Source: Caballeronia sordidicola (lineage in GTDB: Bacteria > Pseudomonadota > Gammaproteobacteria > Burkholderiales > Burkholderiaceae). Taken from it: DNA of 64,000 nucleotides. How positions within the stretch are numbered: position 1 is the stretch's first letter; the number at the start of each line of letters is the position of its first letter. Positions 63,856 to 64,000 of the stretch are shown piece by piece. Under the pieces are notes generated by a model, which saw only the letters and a list, made by a program, of their open reading frames with translations, made no database searches and was not told the DNA's origin. The stretch spans positions 244,250-308,249 of the forward strand of contig NZ_JNFG01000009.1 of the NCBI RefSeq assembly GCF_000729995.1, read 5' to 3'. The translations under genes and the position numbers were made by a program.

Positions 63856-64000
63856 TCACGTCGAATCTCGATGTGCGCCCGCGCCGGTCGAGATCACGAG
63901 GTTGTTAACCGGGTGCCGATTCGGGCGCCCCGCATGCATGAGTTTGCCCGCAAGCGGCCGGTCAAACACGCGCTCCGCGACTTGTGCCGCCTCGAGCAGA
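63856..64000 (-). CDS. C-terminal end of a gene cut by the window edge
   Basis: The minus-strand frame reads in from the right edge for 47 codons (LLEAAQVAERVFDRPLAGKL, GRPNRHPVNN, VISTGAGAHRDS) to a TGA at 63856-63858. Composition and the 176-bp gap to the dehydrogenase gene suggest it heads the same operon. I cannot name the family from this fragment. Confidence 0.5.
   Translation of the reverse strand, partial: LLEAAQVAERVFDRPLAGKLMHAGRPNRHPVNNLVISTGAGAHRDST

Overview
The window looks like part of a large secondary replicon (megaplasmid or chromid) of a Burkholderiales bacterium, probably Burkholderia/Paraburkholderia/Caballeronia. The grounds are the moderately high GC, the Burkholderia-type porin, the style of the Rep/ParA/ParB proteins, a three-gene proton-translocating transhydrogenase and IS66/ISKra4 elements. 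Species assignment is inference.

Region 1 (1-22248) is a metabolic island. A minus-strand series runs, in transcription order: cytochrome P450, APH/choline-kinase-like protein, SDR, class III omega-aminotransferase, SDR with a degenerate active site, SCP2-type thiolase, fold-type IV transaminase resembling (R)-selective amine transaminases, dual-specificity phosphatase, and the start of an acyl-CoA ligase cut by the window edge. Beside it are bioA, another SDR, a phytanoyl-CoA-dioxygenase-like gene, an MFS transporter and bioB, then pntAA-pntAB-pntB with an imine-reductase-like gene, and a zinc-independent MDR reductase. Two amine transaminases of opposite fold, an imine reductase and an NADPH-generating transhydrogenase together suggest uptake/breakdown or synthesis of an amine, possibly cyclic or racemic. 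The substrate is not deducible.

Region 2 (22249-41000) is an accessory mosaic: an IS66 remnant, a metallophosphoesterase, an XRE regulator, a decayed tyrosine-recombinase gene, an aldonolactone-oxidase-like flavoprotein, a cold-shock protein, a three-gene module built around a membrane-anchored tandem AAA+ ATPase (preceded by a perfect 20-bp inverted repeat), a diguanylate cyclase and several small unknown genes.

Region 3 (40305-48900) is the replication and maintenance core: repA, an iteron array of about 13 copies with an AT-rich inverted repeat, parA-parB, a terminator, three 18-19-bp parS-like palindromes, a small gene under a perfect SOS (LexA) box, a ParD/ParE-like toxin-antitoxin pair and an HU gene.

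Region 4 (48907-55520) is a compact Tn7-like transposon core (tnsA-tnsB-tnsC-tniQ, minus strand). Repeated TnsB-type sites lie at both ends, and an ISKra4-family element has inserted into the right end. No CRISPR array or Cas gene was seen.

Region 5 (55462-64000) holds a long gene-poor stretch, a porin, a second IS66 remnant, and a minus-strand acyl-CoA degradation operon (unknown gene cut by the edge, two acyl-CoA dehydrogenases, enoyl-CoA hydratase) followed by a TetR regulator.
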